A DNA stretch of 8,981 bases from CAIOHW01 sp046317855 (GTDB taxonomy: Bacteria > Bdellovibrionota > UBA1018). Positions within the stretch are counted from its first letter, which is position 1. Each line of letters starts with the position of its first letter. Below the pieces are notes generated by a model. The model did no database searches. It was given only the letters and a program-made list of their open reading frames with translations, and was not told the DNA's origin. Shown here piece after piece: positions 6,801-8,981 of the stretch. A program made the translations under genes and the position numbers. Location: NCBI GenBank assembly GCA_046317855.1, contig JBKCVM010000059.1:1-8981 (forward strand). The letters run 5' to 3'.

Positions 6801-8612
6801 CAACTTGAAGTGATCAATCAACGGACAGGAGTGGCAAAAAATTGGGACGCTCCTGAGCTTTTTTCAAGCCCTCAGGGCTCGCTCGCCGATCCGGCCATTC
6901 GATCTCGATTGGCGACGCTTGAGCAACGCTTGGGACAAACGGTTTATGGGCAAGAAGAAGCCGTAAAGATGACTGCACGGGCCCTGCGCGTTCAGCAAAT
7001 TCACTCTGGTGCCAAGACCCCAGTACGCCTTTTGTACTTGGGCACGACTGGAACAGGAAAGACTGAGCTCGGAAAAGCGATCGCACTTGAGCACTACGGG
7101 AACGAGGGGCGATTGATCGCCTTTGATATGGGGAGCGTTAAATGGCAAGGGGATCTGAATAATATCTTTGGTGCTGCTCGGGCATTTAAGGGCTCCGGTG
7201 AGCGCGCTCCGTTTGAAAAGTTCTTGGTGGATTTTCCTGAGGGGGGCGTCATCGTCTTTGATGAAATCGGAAATATGGGAGGCGGGTCCGCAAGTCAAAG
7301 TGCGGAGTCAGCCCTCCATGAGAAGACTCAGATGCTCCAAAAGTTTTACTCCATGCTTGATGAGGGACGCTGGGTGAGTCCGCTCGGAAAAACTTATGAT
7401 TTGAGCAAGTACACTCTGGTCTTCACTTCTAACGAGGGTCAGGAGCTTTTGGCGGGGCTTCCGTCTGATGATCTTAGGCGTGCTGCCTGGAACGAGTCCA
7501 AGGGCAGAGAAACGCTACAGAAGCTTTTGAAAGAGCACGGGTGGCCAGAGCCATTGATTGCGCGCTTTCAGGGCAACATTACTTTGTTTAAGCCCCTATC
7601 CAGTTCAGAGCGCGTTCGGATTGCTAAAAAGTTAGTGGATCGGGTGGTTCAAAATCTGGTGAGAGACCACGGTCTCAAGTCCATTAACTTTGAGTCTGAT
7701 TTCTTTGAGCAGATGGGGGATACGTTTTTCTCTCATGATGAGGGAGCGAGAGCGCTCAAGGCGGTTTCGGATGGGGCGTTGGTCGATATTGTAGGAAATG
7801 CAATTTTTGAAAATTACGATCCAGAGCGACTAAAAGACACCACTTTGCATCTGTCGCTGAAGGATAGTCACCGAGGTCTGTATTCTCACCGAGGCCGCGC
7901 GCCGCCTCGGCGAGAAGTGGTGCTCCGCTTGGAGCTGCGATCTGCCGAGGGCACTTATCAGAAAAGCGTGGATTTAGCAGACCAGGCAGTGGTCAAGAGA
8001 CTGTCCAACGTGCGGGATACTTTGCGTACTGCGTATCATGAAGCGGGGCATGCGATCATGAATGATCCGGCGCGATCGGGACGAATCGTAGAGTGGATCA
8101 CCTTGCATGGACAAGGGGGTTACGCCGGATATGTTCGCTTTGCTGACGCCACACCAGGTGCTTTGAGCTCCCTCACTCGAGAAAATGTGGTCTATCGAAT
8201 TGCCTCACTGTTGGCGGGCGACGAAGCGGAGCGGCTTCAGGGTTTTCCAAGAGATTCAGGTTGGGGAAGTGACTTGGAAAAGGCTCGTAAGCTCGCAGAA
8301 GAAGCGATCACAAAATACGGGCTTTTGGACCAGGCTCTAGATTTGCCAACCCGCAAGGGGACCGTGGACGCAGCGGACCCAAGAGTCCAGCGCGAGATTC
8401 AGAAGCTTCTGCACGAAGGGAGTGATCTTGCAAAAAGAGACCTGACCCAAAAGTGGACTCAGCTCCGAGCTGTGGTCAGCGCTCTCATGAAAACAGGCGA
8501 ACTCAGACAACACGAGTTTGAGCGGATTGTGCAAGAATCAGCAGGAGCAAGACCCAGGGTTCCCAAGGGGTTGGGTTGCCCGGAGGGGTTTTCTCGACTG
8601 AAAAATTCCTAA
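3888..8612 (+). CDS. Giant fusion: signal peptide, propeller-like region, three Clp-type AAA+ modules, FtsH-type M41 zinc protease
   Basis: A 1574-residue protein starting at GTG 3888. Residues 1-33 look like a Sec signal peptide or anchor (hydrophobic core AAGLALVFFATQGMV). Residues 34-300 contain about five repeats of the type hydrophobic strand-[DE]-x-G-x-L-strand (near 36, 99, 135, 194 and 237), beta-propeller-like. A Pro/Ala/Ser-rich linker covers 301-345. AAA+ module 1 (about 355-640) is ClpA/ClpB D1-like: Walker A GEPGVGKT 403-410, Walker B IIVYVDE 482-488, GSTT 514-517, ALERR 530-534; the ClpB middle coiled coil is absent. Module 2 (about 645-970) is ClpB D2-like: Walker A GPTGAGKT 699-706, VIVINE 771-776 (Walker B Asp replaced by N775), sensor 1 TTN 815-817, NR 874-875, sensor 2 GVR 933-935. 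Module 3 (about 1000-1320) has GTTGTGKT 1052-1059, VIVFDE 1121-1126, TSN 1180-1182, R1226 and GAR 1286-1288. The M41 peptidase domain (about 1375-1552) has HEAGH 1384-1388 and GSDLEKA with D1462 as third zinc ligand, 74 residues on, as expected for FtsH. Likely an ATP-driven protease; compartment uncertain. Confidence 0.93.
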   Translation: MLKQVSSSLLRAAGLALVFFATQGMVPELGTAQDSLVLVDQSGQLFHWVQESKRVRTGAYWSRKGGFELLPESQREFFLTGPDWSRPRAESGSGKLGTSVVVDDSSVHFKVATPAGDQIVASGLRAPPPGFQYSRAHLDQAGHLFVELSGAGKGLSFLGAEGKPFVPASRLKLSDGSALPDFSKWIPNPMGAGVLGLKEDGSLWLLLPPKFIQGRFELNPIAPPGRVQQIALSHQQVLVLTRDGTLGYLEGLTDLDSGLKPLARPRQAVGSVELFSSYDSQAGERVRARLQTIALRTAASPERLESKVANEAQPPAPAKSHSASLLPVPLSTRGSPPVSVLLPLDGSIKYADFKLCVERVFNDQIALERYEGKEFEIFGREKETQAALDTLVRVKGKNPVLVGEPGVGKTTVAERIAYDIESGKLPVATEYQSALKGAIVIQTSPGLISRIALSNDKTSQIAAVEKFLDSARAAEKALGRRIIVYVDEMHNFSPEQLEAFKTSMDSRDGLMFLGSTTHGEYLQMIGRNGALERRLQPIKVEEFSVEETRALLKKSVVPVLEKKFGGKDSAGNSVSGSITDEAIDSAIRRAPEYLPNSRRPEGPFKLLQDAMILAHREAGSSSPRLEARTVSRLVVERLGLPADPEDAQAFQSAMESLAERLRTTVVDQHRVTDAMVELWKELQQGIGSKDHHRVLLIAGPTGAGKTFSAQEFARVALGGEARFLEVDATKYSTGGLSLNSLLGAPPGVLSSNQFKGLLPEFLSGRGSGTNVIVINELDKAHPDLMKALMEMLDSGKLQGGDGRTYHLGKSLVVLTTNKGDDQIYPRGRPGALARTEIEARLSRIKDSDVRAYFMQPDGTDLYDQSRVLPPSVLNRIDRAVPAAPPSYEGALKIAQQEVQRRSQGWNQVHGYRIEFEDAVIARLVEVHYVPEDGVRDLKRAVGRQVTQAMGLAQKELALGRGDALKVSLGARQLEVINQRTGVAKNWDAPELFSSPQGSLADPAIRSRLATLEQRLGQTVYGQEEAVKMTARALRVQQIHSGAKTPVRLLYLGTTGTGKTELGKAIALEHYGNEGRLIAFDMGSVKWQGDLNNIFGAARAFKGSGERAPFEKFLVDFPEGGVIVFDEIGNMGGGSASQSAESALHEKTQMLQKFYSMLDEGRWVSPLGKTYDLSKYTLVFTSNEGQELLAGLPSDDLRRAAWNESKGRETLQKLLKEHGWPEPLIARFQGNITLFKPLSSSERVRIAKKLVDRVVQNLVRDHGLKSINFESDFFEQMGDTFFSHDEGARALKAVSDGALVDIVGNAIFENYDPERLKDTTLHLSLKDSHRGLYSHRGRAPPRREVVLRLELRSAEGTYQKSVDLADQAVVKRLSNVRDTLRTAYHEAGHAIMNDPARSGRIVEWITLHGQGGYAGYVRFADATPGALSSLTRENVVYRIASLLAGDEAERLQGFPRDSGWGSDLEKARKLAEEAITKYGLLDQALDLPTRKGTVDAADPRVQREIQKLLHEGSDLAKRDLTQKWTQLRAVVSALMKTGELRQHEFERIVQESAGARPRVPKGLGCPEGFSRLKNS

Positions 8613-8666
8613 ACTGCTCCCAGCCACTATGACCTGCTCACGCTAACCCTTTGGTTTGGAATCAAC

Positions 8667-8685
8667 TTTGCTCAACCCGAGCAAA
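8667..8685. repeat. Hairpin TTTGCTC-AACCC-GAGCAAA overlapping a start codon
   Basis: A perfect 7-bp inverted repeat with a 5-base loop whose last base is the A of the ATG at 8685. In RNA it would occlude the start of the transposase-like gene. The short gap 8613-8684 holds no other feature and no convincing terminator for the giant gene. Confidence 0.5.
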
Positions 8686-8981
8686 TGAATCCAAACTGCC
8701 CTCGTTGTTTAAGGCCCGGTGGTCGTAACTCGTTCTACATTCGAAAATGCGACAATAAAAAAATCACGCAATATCGATGCTTTAGCTGCAAGCAGACCTG
8801 GACCCCAGAAACCGACAATCTCGAGAAGCGCCAACGCCTCCGGTCCGTAAACGAGACGCTGCGTCTGCTTCTCGTATCGTGTGTCTCGATGCGAAGGTCC
8901 GCAAAACTTCTGGGGATCAATCAAAAGACCGTGGCCAGGCGAATTCCGTATCTTGCAGCTAAAGCTCGCCTCGAGCTGGAG
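8685..8981 (+). CDS. IS1-like / orphan transposase, N-terminal zinc ribbon and HTH (partial)
   Basis: The frame is open from ATG 8685 to the window edge (99 codons), so the C-terminus is missing. Residues 5-8 (CPRC) and 32-35 (CFSC), with YIRK and QYRC between them, form a four-cysteine zinc ribbon. Residues 61-87 (LLLVSCVSMRRSAKLLGINQKTVARRI) form a helix-turn-helix of the type that follows the zinc ribbon in IS1-like transposases (S-x-R-x-x-A-x-x-LG[IV]N-x-K-TV-x-R). The catalytic DDE core would lie beyond the window. It could be an active insertion sequence, a remnant or a domesticated DNA-binding protein; the right end cannot be seen and no terminal inverted repeat could be defined on the left. 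The upstream Shine-Dalgarno is poor (only GAG within the hairpin stem), fitting the low expression usual for transposases. Confidence 0.75.
   Translation, partial: MNPNCPRCLRPGGRNSFYIRKCDNKKITQYRCFSCKQTWTPETDNLEKRQRLRSVNETLRLLLVSCVSMRRSAKLLGINQKTVARRIPYLAAKARLELE

Noticed and set aside
8709..8924. Minus-strand ORFs of 71 and 61 codons
   Set aside because: They are antisense to the zinc-ribbon/HTH reading frame, which has clear motifs.

Overview
The window looks like a chromosomal segment of a Gram-negative bacterium of roughly 50% G+C. Several proteins carry Sec-type signal peptides, and the mix of families (an exported LIC_10091-like protein, large multidomain exported proteins, an IS1-like zinc-ribbon transposase) would fit Bdellovibrionota/Oligoflexia or a related deltaproteobacterial-type lineage. 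That placement is an inference from gene content, not a proven identity.

Left half (1-3627), all on the minus strand. Read in transcription order, it starts with a small DUF3291/antibiotic-monooxygenase-like protein (3627-3187). This overlaps by 4 bases an AhpC/TSA-type thioredoxin-fold protein with a WCPFC motif (3190-2690). After a 48-base gap comes an exported protein with a methyltransferase-like core resembling the LIC_10091 family (2641-1598). About 400 bases follow that hold no intact gene but do hold what looks like a small membrane-protein gene broken by two frameshifts (about 1580-1196). The last gene is a secreted protein of at least 396 residues that I read directly from the reverse strand; it runs off the left edge (1190-1) and has a weak resemblance to ADP-ribosyltransferase-like proteins.

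Divergent intergenic region (3628-3887). It carries a near-perfect 15-base direct repeat 72 bases apart, a 6-bp hairpin, a 13-base palindrome and a good Shine-Dalgarno sequence on each side. It probably drives both the minus-strand cluster and the large plus-strand gene.

Right half (3888-8612, plus strand). One giant gene encodes 1574 residues. In order: a signal-peptide-like N-terminus, a beta-propeller-like repeat region, a low-complexity linker, three Clp-type AAA+ modules, and a complete FtsH-type M41 zinc-metallopeptidase domain (HEAGH plus a distal Asp in GSDLEKA). Canonical FtsH has a single FtsH-clade AAA+ module, and ClpA/ClpB have two and no built-in peptidase, so this is a self-contained 'Clp unfoldase plus FtsH protease' in one chain. 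The predicted export signal makes the location of ATP hydrolysis a puzzle. This is the most interesting object in the window.

Right edge (8685-8981, plus strand): the first 99 codons of an IS1-like or orphan transposase with a zinc ribbon and a helix-turn-helix. A perfect 7-bp hairpin reaches into its start codon. No tRNA, rRNA, CRISPR array or confident Rho-independent terminator was seen.
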